Assembly (NCBI GenBank): GCA_030844895.1
Contig: JAUTDX010007410.1
Location: forward strand, 62,001 to 126,000
Origin: Ambrosia x helenae
Lineage: Eukaryota > Streptophyta > Magnoliopsida > Asterales > Asteraceae
DNA length: 64,000 nt
Reading direction: 5' to 3'
The notes beneath the pieces were generated by a model. That model saw only the letters and a program-made list of their open reading frames with translations. It was not told the origin of the DNA and did no database searches. Each line of letters begins with the position of its first letter. The first letter of the stretch is position 1. Positions 24,741-37,900 of this stretch are shown here, piece after piece. The position numbers and the translations under genes were made by a program.

Positions 24741-25945
24741 ACATTAGGCTATAAAATTATTTCCAAGAGTAAGAATTTCCAGCCTTTATAAACTGTTGTT
24801 CAGTATTCTTTGACCTACAGCACCTGAATGTCCAACGAGACACCCATTTTAGTTTGTTAATACTATAATTAGGCTTCTCCTATAAGGATAGGAGATTCGG
24901 GGTCCTGTGACTAACCCAATAAGGGTGTACATTAGGCTATAAAATTATTTCCAAGAGTAAGAATTTCCAGCCTTTATAAACTGTTGTTCAGTATTCTTTG
25001 ACCTACACACCTGAATGTCCAACGAGACACCCATTTTAGTTTGTTAATACTATAATTAGGCTTCTCCTATAAGGATAGGAGATTCGGGGTCCTGTGACTA
25101 ACCCAATAAGGGTGTACATTAGGCTATAAAATTATTTCCAAGAGTAAGAATTTCCAGCCTTTATAAACTGTTGTTCAGTATTCTTTGACCTACAGCACCT
25201 GAATGTCCAACGAGACACCCATTTTAGTTTGTTAATACTATAATTAGGCTTCTCCTATAAGGATAGGAGATTCGGGGTCCTGTGACTAACCCAATAAGGG
25301 TGTACATTAGGCTATAAAATTATTTCCAAGAGTAAGAATTTCCAGCCTTTATAAACTGTTGTTCAGTATTCTTTGACCTACAGCACCTGAATGTCCAACG
25401 AGACACCCATTTTAGTTTGTTAATACTATAATTAGGCTTCTCCTATAAGGATAGGAGATTCGGGGTCCTGTGACTAACCCAATAAGGTGTACATTAGGCT
25501 ATAAAATTATTTCCAAGAGTAAGAATTTCCAGCCTTTATAAACTGTTGTTCAGTATTCTTTGACCTACAGCACCTGAATGTCCAACGAGACACCCATTTT
25601 AGTTTGTTAATACTATAATTAGGCTTCTCCTATAAGGATAGGAGATTCGGGGTCCTGTGACTAACCCAATAAGGGTGTACATTAGGCTATAAAATTATTT
25701 CCAAGAGTAAGAATTTCCAGCCTTTATAAACTGTTGTTCAGTATTCTTTGACCTACAGCACCTGAATGTCCAACGAGACACCCATTTTAGTTTGTTAATA
25801 CTATAATTAGGCTTCTCCTATAAGGATAGGAGATTCGGGGTCCTGTGACTAACCCAATAAGGGTGTACATTAGGCTATAAAATTATTTCCAAGAGTAAGA
25901 ATTTCCAGCCTTTATAAACTGTTGTTCAGTATTCTTTGACCTACA

Positions 25946-28900
25946 CCACCTGAATGTCCAACGAGACACCCATTTTAGTTTGTTAATACTATAATTAGGC
26001 TTCTCCTATAAGGATAGGAGATTCGGGGTCCTGTGACTAACCCAATAAGGGTGTACATTAGGCTATAAAATTATTTCCAAGAGTAAGAATTTCCAGCCTT
26101 TATAAACTGTTGTTCAGTATTCTTTGACCTACAGCACCTGAATGTCCAACGAGACACCCATTTTAGTTTGTTAATACTATAATTAGGCTTCTCCTATAAG
26201 GATAGGAGATTCGGGGTCCTGTGACTAACCCAATAAGGGTGTACATTAGGCTATAAAATTATTTCCAAGAGTAAGAATTTCCAGCCTTTATAAACTGTTG
26301 TTCAGTATTCTTTGACCTACAGCACCTGAATGTCCAACGAGACACCCATTTTAGTTTGTTAATACTATAATTAGGCTTCTCCTATAAGGATAGGAGATTC
26401 GGGGTCCTGTGACTAACCCAATAAGGGTGTACATTAGGCTATAAAATTATTTCCAAGAGTAAGAATTTCCAGCCTTTATAAACTGTTGTTCAGTATTCTT
26501 TGACCTACACCACCTGAATGTCCAACGAGACACCCATTTTAGTTTGTTAATACTATAATTAGGCTTCTCCTATAAGGATAGGAGATTCGGGGTCCTGTGA
26601 CTAACCCAATAAGGGTGTACATTAGGCTATAAAATTATTTCCAAGAGTAAGAATTTCCAGCCTTTATAAACTGTTGTTCAGTATTCTTTGACCTACAGCA
26701 CCTGAATGTCCAACGAGACACCCATTTTAGTTTGTTAATACTATAATTAGGCTTCTCCTATAAGGATAGGAGATTCGGGGTCCTGTGACTAACCCAATAA
26801 GGGTGTACATTAGGCTATAAAATTATTTCCAAGAGTAAGAATTTCCAGCCTTTATAAACTGTTGTTCAGTATTCTTTGACCTACAGCACCTGAATGTCCA
26901 ACGAGACACCCATTTTAGTTTGTTAATACTATAATTAGGCTTCTCCTATAAGGATAGGAGATTCGGGGTCCTGTGACTAACCCAATAAGGGTGTACATTA
27001 GGCTATAAAATTATTTCCAAGAGTAAGAATTTCCAGCCTTTATAAACTGTTGTTCAGTATTCTTTGACCTACAGCACCTGAATGTCCAACGAGACACCCA
27101 TTTTAGTTTGTTAATACTATAATTAGGCTTCTCCTATAAGGATAGGAGATTCGGGGTCCTGTGACTAACCCAATAAGGGTGTACATTAGGCTATAAAATT
27201 ATTTCCAAGAGTAAGAATTTCCAGCCTTTATAAACTGTTGTTCAGTATTCTTTGACCTACAGCACCTGAATGTCCAACGAGACACCCATTTTAGTTTGTT
27301 AATACTATAATTAGGCTTCTCCTATAAGGATAGGAGATTCGGGGTCCTGTGACTAACCCAATAAGGGTGTACATTAGGCTATAAAATTATTTCCAAGAGT
27401 AAGAATTTCCAGCCTTTATAAACTGTTGTTCAGTATTCTTTGACCTACAGCACCTGAATGTCCAACGAGACACCCATTTTAGTTTGTTAATACTATAATT
27501 AGGCTTCTCCTATAAGGATAGGAGATTCGGGGTCCTGTGACTAACCCATAAGGGTGTACATTAGGCTATAAAATTATTTCCAAGAGTAAGAATTTCCAGC
27601 CTTTATAAACTGTTGTTCAGTATTCTTTGACCTACAGCACCTGAATGTCCAACGAGACACCCATTTTAGTTTGTTAATACTATAATTAGGCTTCTCCTAT
27701 AAGGATAGGAGATTCGGGGTCCTGTGACTAACCCAATAAGGGTGTACATTAGGCTATAAAATTATTTCCAAGAGTAAGAATTTCCAGCCTTTATAAACTG
27801 TTGTTCAGTATTCTTTGACCTACAGCACCTGAATGTCCAACGAGACACCCATTTTAGTTTGTTAATACTATAATTAGGCTTCTCCTATAAGGATAGGAGA
27901 TTCGGGGTCCTGTGACTAACCCAATAAGGGTGTACATTAGGCTATAAAATTATTTCCAAGAGTAAGAATTTCCAGCCTTTATAAACTGTTGTTCAGTATT
28001 CTTTGACCTACAGCACCTGAATGTCCAACGAGACACCCATTTTAGTTTGTTAATACTATAATTAGGCTTCTCCTATAAGGATAGGAGATTCGGGGTCCTG
28101 TGACTAACCCAATAAGGGTGTACATTAGGCTATAAAATTATTTCCAAGAGTAAGAATTTCCAGCCTTTATAAACTGTTGTTCAGTATTCTTTGACCTACA
28201 GCACCTGAATGTCCAACGAGACACCCATTTTAGTTTGTTAATACTATAATTAGGCTTCTCCTATAAGGATAGGAGATTCGGGGTCCTGTGACTAACCCAG
28301 TAAGGGTGTACATTAGGCTATAAAATTATTTCCAAGAGTAAGAATTTCCAGCCTTTATAAACTGTTGTTCAGTATTCTTTGACCTACAGCACCTGAATGT
28401 CCAACGAGACACCCATTTTAGTTTGTTAATACTATAATTAGGCTTCTCCTATAAGGATAGGAGATTCGGGGTCCTGTGACTAACCCAATAAGGGTGTACA
28501 TTAGGCTATAAAATTATTTCCAAGAGTAAGAATTTCCAGCCTTTATAAACTGTTGTTCAGTATTCTTTGACCTACAGCACCTGAATGTCCAACGAGACAC
28601 CCATTTTAGTTTGTTAATACTATAATTAGGCTTCTCCTATAAGGATAGGAGATTCGGGGTCCTGTGACTAACCCAATAAGGGTGTACATTAGGCTATAAA
28701 ATTATTTCCAAGAGTAAGAATTTCCAGCCTTTATAAACTGTTGTTCAGTATTCTTTGACCTACAGCACCTGAATGTCCAACGAGACACCCATTTTAGTTT
28801 GTTAATACTATAATTAGGCTTCTCCTATAAGGATAGGAGATTCGGGGTCCTGTGACTAACCCAATAAGGGTGTACATTAGGCTATAAAATTATTTCCAAG

Positions 28901-31900
28901 AGTAAGAATTTCCAGCCTTTATAAACTGTTGTTCAGTATTCTTTGACCTACAGCACCTGAATGTCCAACGAGACACCCATTTTAGTTTGTTAATACTATA
29001 ATTAGGCTTCTCCTATAAGGATAGGAGATTCGGGGTCCTGTGACTAACCCAATAAGGGTGTACATTAGGCTATAAAATTATTTCCAAGAGTAAGAATTTC
29101 CAGCCTTTATAAACTGTTGTTCAGTATTCTTTGACCTACAGCACCTGAATGTCCAACGAGACACCCATTTTAGTTTGTTAATACTATAATTAGGCTTCTC
29201 CTATAAGGATAGGAGATTCGGGGTCCTGTGACTAACCCAATAAGGGTGTACATTAGGCTATAAAATTATTTCCAAGAGTAAGAATTTCCAGCCTTTATAA
29301 ACTGTTGTTCAGTATTCTTTGACCTACAGCACCTGAATGTCCAACGAGACACCCATTTTAGTTTGTTAATACTATAATTAGGCTTCTCCTATAAGGATAG
29401 GAGATTCGGGGTCCTGTGACTAACCCAATAAGGGTGTACATTAGGCTATAAAATTATTTCCAAGAGTAAGAATTTCCAGCCTTTATAAACTGTTGTTCAG
29501 TATTCTTTGACCTACAGCACCTGAATGTCCAACGAGACACCCATTTTAGTTTGTTAATACTATAATTAGGCTTCTCCTATAAGGATAGGAGATTCGGGGT
29601 CCTGTGACTAACCCAATAAGGGTGTACATTAGGCTATAAAATTATTTCCAAGAGTAAGAATTTCCAGCCTTTATAAACTGTTGTTCAGTATTCTTTGACC
29701 TACAGCACCTGAATGTCCAACGAGACACCCATTTTAGTTTGTTAATACTATAATTAGGCTTCTCCTATAAGGATAGGAGATTCGGGGTCCTGTGACTAAC
29801 CCAATAAGGGTGTACATTAGGCTATAAAATTATTTCCAAGAGTAAGAATTTCCAGCCTTTATAAACTGTTGTTCAGTATTCTTTGACCTACAGCACCTGA
29901 ATGTCCAACGAGACACCCATTTTAGTTTGTTAATACTATAATTAGGCTTCTCCTATAAGGATAGGAGATTCGGGGTCCTGTGACTAACCCAATAAGGGTG
30001 TACATTAGGCTATAAAATTATTTCCAAGAGTAAGAATTTCCAGCCTTTATAAACTGTTGTTCAGTATTCTTTGACCTACAGCACCTGAATGTCCAACGAG
30101 ACACCCATTTTAGTTTGTTAATACTATAATTAGGCTTCTCCTATAAGGATAGGAGATTCGGGGTCCTGTGACTAACCCAATAAGGGTGTACATTAGGCTA
30201 TAAAATTATTTCCAAGAGTAAGAATTTCCAGCCTTTATAAACTGTTGTTCAGTATTCTTTGACCTACAGCACCTGAATGTCCAACGAGACACCCATTTTA
30301 GTTTGTTAATACTATAATTAGGCTTCTCCTATAAGGATAGGAGATTCGGGGTCCTGTGACTAACCCAATAAGGGTGTACATTAGGCTATAAAATTATTTC
30401 CAAGAGTAAGAATTTCCAGCCTTTATAAACTGTTGTTCAGTATTCTTTGACCTACAGCACCTGAATGTCCAACGAGACACCCATTTTAGTTTGTTAATAC
30501 TATAATTAGGCTTCTCCTATAAGGATAGGAGATTCGGGGTCCTGTGACTAACCCAATAAGGGTGTACATTAGGCTATAAAATTATTTCCAAGAGTAAGAA
30601 TTTCCAGCCTTTATAAACTGTTGTTCAGTATTCTTTGACCTACACACCTGAATGTCCAACGAGACACCCATTTTAGTTTGTTAATACTATAATTAGGCTT
30701 CTCCTATAAGGATAGGAGATTCGGGGTCCTGTGACTAACCCAATAAGGGTGTACATTAGGCTATAAAATTATTTCCAAGAGTAAGAATTTCCAGCCTTTA
30801 TAAACTGTTGTTCAGTATTCTTTGACCTACAGCACCTGAATGTCCAACGAGACACCCATTTTAGTTTGTTAATACTATAATTAGGCTTCTCCTATAAGGA
30901 TAGGAGATTCGGGGTCCTGTGACTAACCCAATAAGGGTGTACATTAGGCTATAAAATTATTTCCAAGAGTAAGAATTTCCAGCCTTTATAAACTGTTGTT
31001 CAGTATTCTTTGACCTACAGCACCTGAATGTCCAACGAGACACCCATTTTAGTTTGTTAATACTATAATTAGGCTTCTCCTATAAGGATAGGAGATTCGG
31101 GGTCCTGTGACTAACCCAATAAGGGTGTACATTAGGCTATAAAATTATTTCCAAGAGTAAGAATTTCCAGCCTTTATAAACTGTTGTTCAGTATTCTTTG
31201 ACCTACAGCACCTGAATGTCCAACGAGACACCCATTTTAGTTTGTTAATACTATAATTAGGCTTCTCCTATAAGGATAGGAGATTCGGGGTCCTGTGACT
31301 AACCCAATAAGGGTGTACATTAGGCTATAAAATTATTTCCAAGAGTAAGAATTTCCAGCCTTTATAAACTGTTGTTCAGTATTCTTTGACCTACAGCACC
31401 TGAATGTCCAACGAGACACCCATTTTAGTTTGTTAATACTATAATTAGGCTTCTCCTATAAGGATAGGAGATTCGGGGTCCTGTGACTAACCCAATAAGG
31501 GTGTACATTAGGCTATAAAATTATTTCCAAGAGTAAGAATTTCCAGCCTTTATAAACTGTTGTTCAGTATTCTTTGACCTACAGCACCTGAATGTCCAAC
31601 GAGACACCCATTTTAGTTTGTTAATACTATAATTAGGCTTCTCCTATAAGGATAGGAGATTCGGGGTCCTGTGACTAACCCAATAAGGGTGTACATTAGG
31701 CTATAAAATTATTTCCAAGAGTAAGAATTTCCAGCCTTTATAAACTGTTGTTCAGTATTCTTTGACCTACAGCACCTGAATGTCCAACGAGACACCCATT
31801 TTAGTTTGTTAATACTATAATTAGGCTTCTCCTATAAGGATAGGAGATTCGGGGTCCTGTGACTAACCCAATAAGGGTGTACATTAGGCTATAAAATTAT

Positions 31901-34900
31901 TTCCAAGAGTAAGAATTTCCAGCCTTTATAAACTGTTGTTCAGTATTCTTTGACCTACAGCACCTGAATGTCCAACGAGACACCCATTTTAGTTTGTTAA
32001 TACTATAATTAGGCTTCTCCTATAAGGATAGGAGATTCGGGGTCCTGTGACTAACCCAATAAGGGTGTACATTAGGCTATAAAATTATTTCCAAGAGTAA
32101 GAATTTCCAGCCTTTATAAACTGTTGTTCAGTATTCTTTGACCTACAGCACCTGAATGTCCAACGAGACACCCATTTTAGTTTGTTAATACTATAATTAG
32201 GCTTCTCCTATAAGGATAGGAGATTCGGGGTCCTGTGACTAACCCAATAAGGGTGTACATTAGGCTATAAAATTATTTCCAAGAGTAAGAATTTCCAGCC
32301 TTTATAAACTGTTGTTCAGTATTCTTTGACCTACAGCACCTGAATGTCCAACGAGACACCCATTTTAGTTTGTTAATACTATAATTAGGCTTCTCCTATA
32401 AGGATAGGAGATTCGGGGTCCTGTGACTAACCCAATAAGGGTGTACATTAGGCTATAAAATTATTTCCAAGAGTAAGAATTTCCAGCCTTTATAAACTGT
32501 TGTTCAGTATTCTTTGACCTACAGCACCTGAATGTCCAACGAGACACCCATTTTAGTTTGTTAATACTATAATTAGGCTTCTCCTATAAGGATAGGAGAT
32601 TCGGGGTCCTGTGACTAACCCAATAAGGGTGTACATTAGGCTATAAAATTATTTCCAAGAGTAAGAATTTCCAGCCTTTATAAACTGTTGTTCAGTATTC
32701 TTTGACCTACAGCACCTGAATGTCCAACGAGACACCCATTTTAGTTTGTTAATACTATAATTAGGCTTCTCCTATAAGGATAGGAGATTCGGGGTCCTGT
32801 GACTAACCCAATAAGGGTGTACATTAGGCTATAAAATTATTTCCAAGAGTAAGAATTTCCAGCCTTTATAAACTGTTGTTCAGTATTCTTTGACCTACAG
32901 CACCTGAATGTCCAACGAGACACCCATTTTAGTTTGTTAATACTATAATTAGGCTTCTCCTATAAGGATAGGAGATTCGGGGTCCTGTGACTAACCCAAT
33001 AAGGGTGTACATTAGGCTATAAAATTATTTCCAAGAGTAAGAATTTCCAGCCTTTATAAACTGTTGTTCAGTATTCTTTGACCTACAGCACCTGAATGTC
33101 CAACGAGACACCCATTTTAGTTTGTTAATACTATAATTAGGCTTCTCCTATAAGGATAGGAGATTCGGGGTCCTGTGACTAACCCAATAAGGGTGTACAT
33201 TAGGCTATAAAATTATTTCCAAGAGTAAGAATTTCCAGCCTTTATAAACTGTTGTTCAGTATTCTTTGACCTACAGCACCTGAATGTCCAACGAGACACC
33301 CATTTTAGTTTGTTAATACTATAATTAGGCTTCTCCTATAAGGATAGGAGATTCGGGGTCCTGTGACTAACCCAATAAGGGTGTACATTAGGCTATAAAA
33401 TTATTTCCAAGAGTAAGAATTTCCAGCCTTTATAAACTGTTGTTCAGTATTCTTTGACCTACAGCACCTGAATGTCCAACGAGACACCCATTTTAGTTTG
33501 TTAATACTATAATTAGGCTTCTCCTATAAGGATAGGAGATTCGGGGTCCTGTGACTAACCCAATAAGGGTGTACATTAGGCTATAAAATTATTTCCAAGA
33601 GTAAGAATTTCCAGCCTTTATAAACTGTTGTTCAGTATTCTTTGACCTACAGCACCTGAATGTCCAACGAGACACCCATTTTAGTTTGTTAATACTATAA
33701 TTAGGCTTCTCCTATAAGGATAGGAGATTCGGGGTCCTGTGACTAACCCAATAAGGGTGTACATTAGGCTATAAAATTATTTCCAAGAGTAAGAATTTCC
33801 AGCCTTTATAAACTGTTGTTCAGTATTCTTTGACCTACAGCACCTGAATGTCCAACGAGACACCCATTTTAGTTTGTTAATACTATAATTAGGCTTCTCC
33901 TATAAGGATAGGAGATTCGGGGTCCTGTGACTAACCCAATAAGGGTGTACATTAGGCTATAAAATTATTTCCAAGAGTAAGAATTTCCAGCCTTTATAAA
34001 CTGTTGTTCAGTATTCTTTGACCTACAGCACCTGAATGTCCAACGAGACACCCATTTTAGTTTGTTAATACTATAATTAGGCTTCTCCTATAAGGATAGG
34101 AGATTCGGGGTCCTGTGACTAACCCAATAAGGGTGTACATTAGGCTATAAAATTATTTCCAAGAGTAAGAATTTCCAGCCTTTATAAACTGTTGTTCAGT
34201 ATTCTTTGACCTACAGCACCTGAATGTCCAACGAGACACCCATTTTAGTTTGTTAATACTATAATTAGGCTTCTCCTATAAGGATAGGAGATTCGGGGTC
34301 CTGTGACTAACCCAATAAGGGTGTACATTAGGCTATAAAATTATTTCCAAGAGTAAGAATTTCCAGCCTTTATAAACTGTTGTTCAGTATTCTTTGACCT
34401 ACAGCACCTGAATGTCCAACGAGACACCCATTTTAGTTTGTTAATACTATAATTAGGCTTCTCCTATAAGGATAGGAGATTCGGGGTCCTGTGACTAACC
34501 CAATAAGGGTGTACATTAGGCTATAAAATTATTTCCAAGAGTAAGAATTTCCAGCCTTTATAAACTGTTGTTCAGTATTCTTTGACCTACACACCTGAAT
34601 GTCCAACGAGACACCCATTTTAGTTTGTTAATACTATAATTAGGCTTCTCCTATAAGGATAGGAGATTCGGGGTCCTGTGACTAACCCAATAAGGGTGTA
34701 CATTAGGCTATAAAATTATTTCCAAGAGTAAGAATTTCCAGCCTTTATAAACTGTTGTTCAGTATTCTTTGACCTACACACCTGAATGTCCAACGAGACA
34801 CCCATTTTAGTTTGTTAATACTATAATTAGGCTTCTCCTATAAGGATAGGAGATTCGGGGTCCTGTGACTAACCCAATAAGGGTGTACATTAGGCTATAA

Positions 34901-37900
34901 AATTATTTCCAAGAGTAAGAATTTCCAGCCTTTATAAACTGTTGTTCAGTATTCTTTGACCTACAGCACCTGAATGTCCAACGAGACACCCATTTTAGTT
35001 TGTTAATACTATAATTAGGCTTCTCCTATAAGGATAGGAGATTCGGGGTCCTGTGACTAACCCAATAAGGGTGTACATTAGGCTATAAAATTATTTCCAA
35101 GAGTAAGAATTTCCAGCCTTTATAAACTGTTGTTCAGTATTCTTTGACCTACAGCACCTGAATGTCCAACGAGACACCCATTTTAGTTTGTTAATACTAT
35201 AATTAGGCTTCTCCTATAAGGATAGGAGATTCGGGGTCCTGTGACTAACCCAATAAGGGTGTACATTAGGCTATAAAATTATTTCCAAGAGTAAGAATTT
35301 CCAGCCTTTATAAACTGTTGTTCAGTATTCTTTGACCTACAGCACCTGAATGTCCAACGAGACACCCATTTTAGTTTGTTAATACTATAATTAGGCTTCT
35401 CCTATAAGGATAGGAGATTCGGGGTCCTGTGACTAACCCAATAAGGGTGTACATTAGGCTATAAAATTATTTCCAAGAGTAAGAATTTCCAGCCTTTATA
35501 AACTGTTGTTCAGTATTCTTTGACCTACAGCACCTGAATGTCCAACGAGACACCCATTTTAGTTTGTTAATACTATAATTAGGCTTCTCCTATAAGGATA
35601 GGAGATTCGGGGTCCTGTGACTAACCCAATAAGGGTGTACATTAGGCTATAAAATTATTTCCAAGAGTAAGAATTTCCAGCCTTTATAAACTGTTGTTCA
35701 GTATTCTTTGACCTACAGCACCTGAATGTCCAACGAGACACCCATTTTAGTTTGTTAATACTATAATTAGGCTTCTCCTATAAGGATAGGAGATTCGGGG
35801 TCCTGTGACTAACCCAATAAGGGTGTACATTAGGCTATAAAATTATTTCCAAGAGTAAGAATTTCCAGCCTTTATAAACTGTTGTTCAGTATTCTTTGAC
35901 CTACAGCACCTGAATGTCCAACGAGACACCCATTTTAGTTTGTTAATACTATAATTAGGCTTCTCCTATAAGGATAGGAGATTCGGGGTCCTGTGACTAA
36001 CCCAATAAGGGTGTACATTAGGCTATAAAATTATTTCCAAGAGTAAGAATTTCCAGCCTTTATAAACTGTTGTTCAGTATTCTTTGACCTACAGCACCTG
36101 AATGTCCAACGAGACACCCATTTTAGTTTGTTAATACTATAATTAGGCTTCTCCTATAAGGATAGGAGATTCGGGGTCCTGTGACTAACCCAATAAGGGT
36201 GTACATTAGGCTATAAAATTATTTCCAAGAGTAAGAATTTCCAGCCTTTATAAACTGTTGTTCAGTATTCTTTGACCTACAGCACCTGAATGTCCAACGA
36301 GACACCCATTTTAGTTTGTTAATACTATAATTAGGCTTCTCCTATAAGGATAGGAGATTCGGGGTCCTGTGACTAACCCAATAAGGGTGTACATTAGGCT
36401 ATAAAATTATTTCCAAGAGTAAGAATTTCCAGCCTTTATAAACTGTTGTTCAGTATTCTTTGACCTACAGCACCTGAATGTCCAACGAGACACCCATTTT
36501 AGTTTGTTAATACTATAATTAGGCTTCTCCTATAAGGATAGGAGATTCGGGGTCCTGTGACTAACCCAATAAGGGTGTACATTAGGCTATAAAATTATTT
36601 CCAAGAGTAAGAATTTCCAGCCTTTATAAACTGTTGTTCAGTATTCTTTGACCTACAGCACCTGAATGTCCAACGAGACACCCATTTTAGTTTGTTAATA
36701 CTATAATTAGGCTTCTCCTATAAGGATAGGAGATTCGGGGTCCTGTGACTAACCCAATAAGGGTGTACATTAGGCTATAAAATTATTTCCAAGAGTAAGA
36801 ATTTCCAGCCTTTATAAACTGTTGTTCAGTATTCTTTGACCTACAGCACCTGAATGTCCAACGAGACACCCATTTTAGTTTGTTAATACTATAATTAGGC
36901 TTCTCCTATAAGGATAGGAGATTCGGGGTCCTGTGACTAACCCAATAAGGGTGTACATTAGGCTATAAAATTATTTCCAAGAGTAAGAATTTCCAGCCTT
37001 TATAAACTGTTGTTCAGTATTCTTTGACCTACAGCACCTGAATGTCCAACGAGACACCCATTTTAGTTTGTTAATACTATAATTAGGCTTCTCCTATAAG
37101 GATAGGAGATTCGGGGTCCTGTGACTAACCCAATAAGGGTGTACATTAGGCTATAAAATTATTTCCAAGAGTAAGAATTTCCAGCCTTTATAAACTGTTG
37201 TTCAGTATTCTTTGACCTACAGCACCTGAATGTCCAACGAGACACCCATTTTAGTTTGTTAATACTATAATTAGGCTTCTCCTATAAGGATAGGAGATTC
37301 GGGGTCCTGTGACTAACCCAATAAGGGTGTACATTAGGCTATAAAATTATTTCCAAGAGTAAGAATTTCCAGCCTTTATAAACTGTTGTTCAGTATTCTT
37401 TGACCTACAGCACCTGAATGTCCAACGAGACACCCATTTTAGTTTGTTAATACTATAATTAGGCTTCTCCTATAAGGATAGGAGATTCGGGGTCCTGTGA
37501 CTAACCCAATAAGGGTGTACATTAGGCTATAAAATTATTTCCAAGAGTAAGAATTTCCAGCCTTTATAAACTGTTGTTCAGTATTCTTTGACCTACAGCA
37601 CCTGAATGTCCAACGAGACACCCATTTTAGTTTGTTAATACTATAATTAGGCTTCTCCTATAAGGATAGGAGATTCGGGGTCCTGTGACTAACCCAATAA
37701 GGGTGTACATTAGGCTATAAAATTATTTCCAAGAGTAAGAATTTCCAGCCTTTATAAACTGTTGTTCAGTATTCTTTGACCTACAGCACCTGAATGTCCA
37801 ACGAGACACCCATTTTAGTTTGTTAATACTATAATTAGGCTTCTCCTATAAGGATAGGAGATTCGGGGTCCTGTGACTAACCCAATAAGGGTGTACATTA

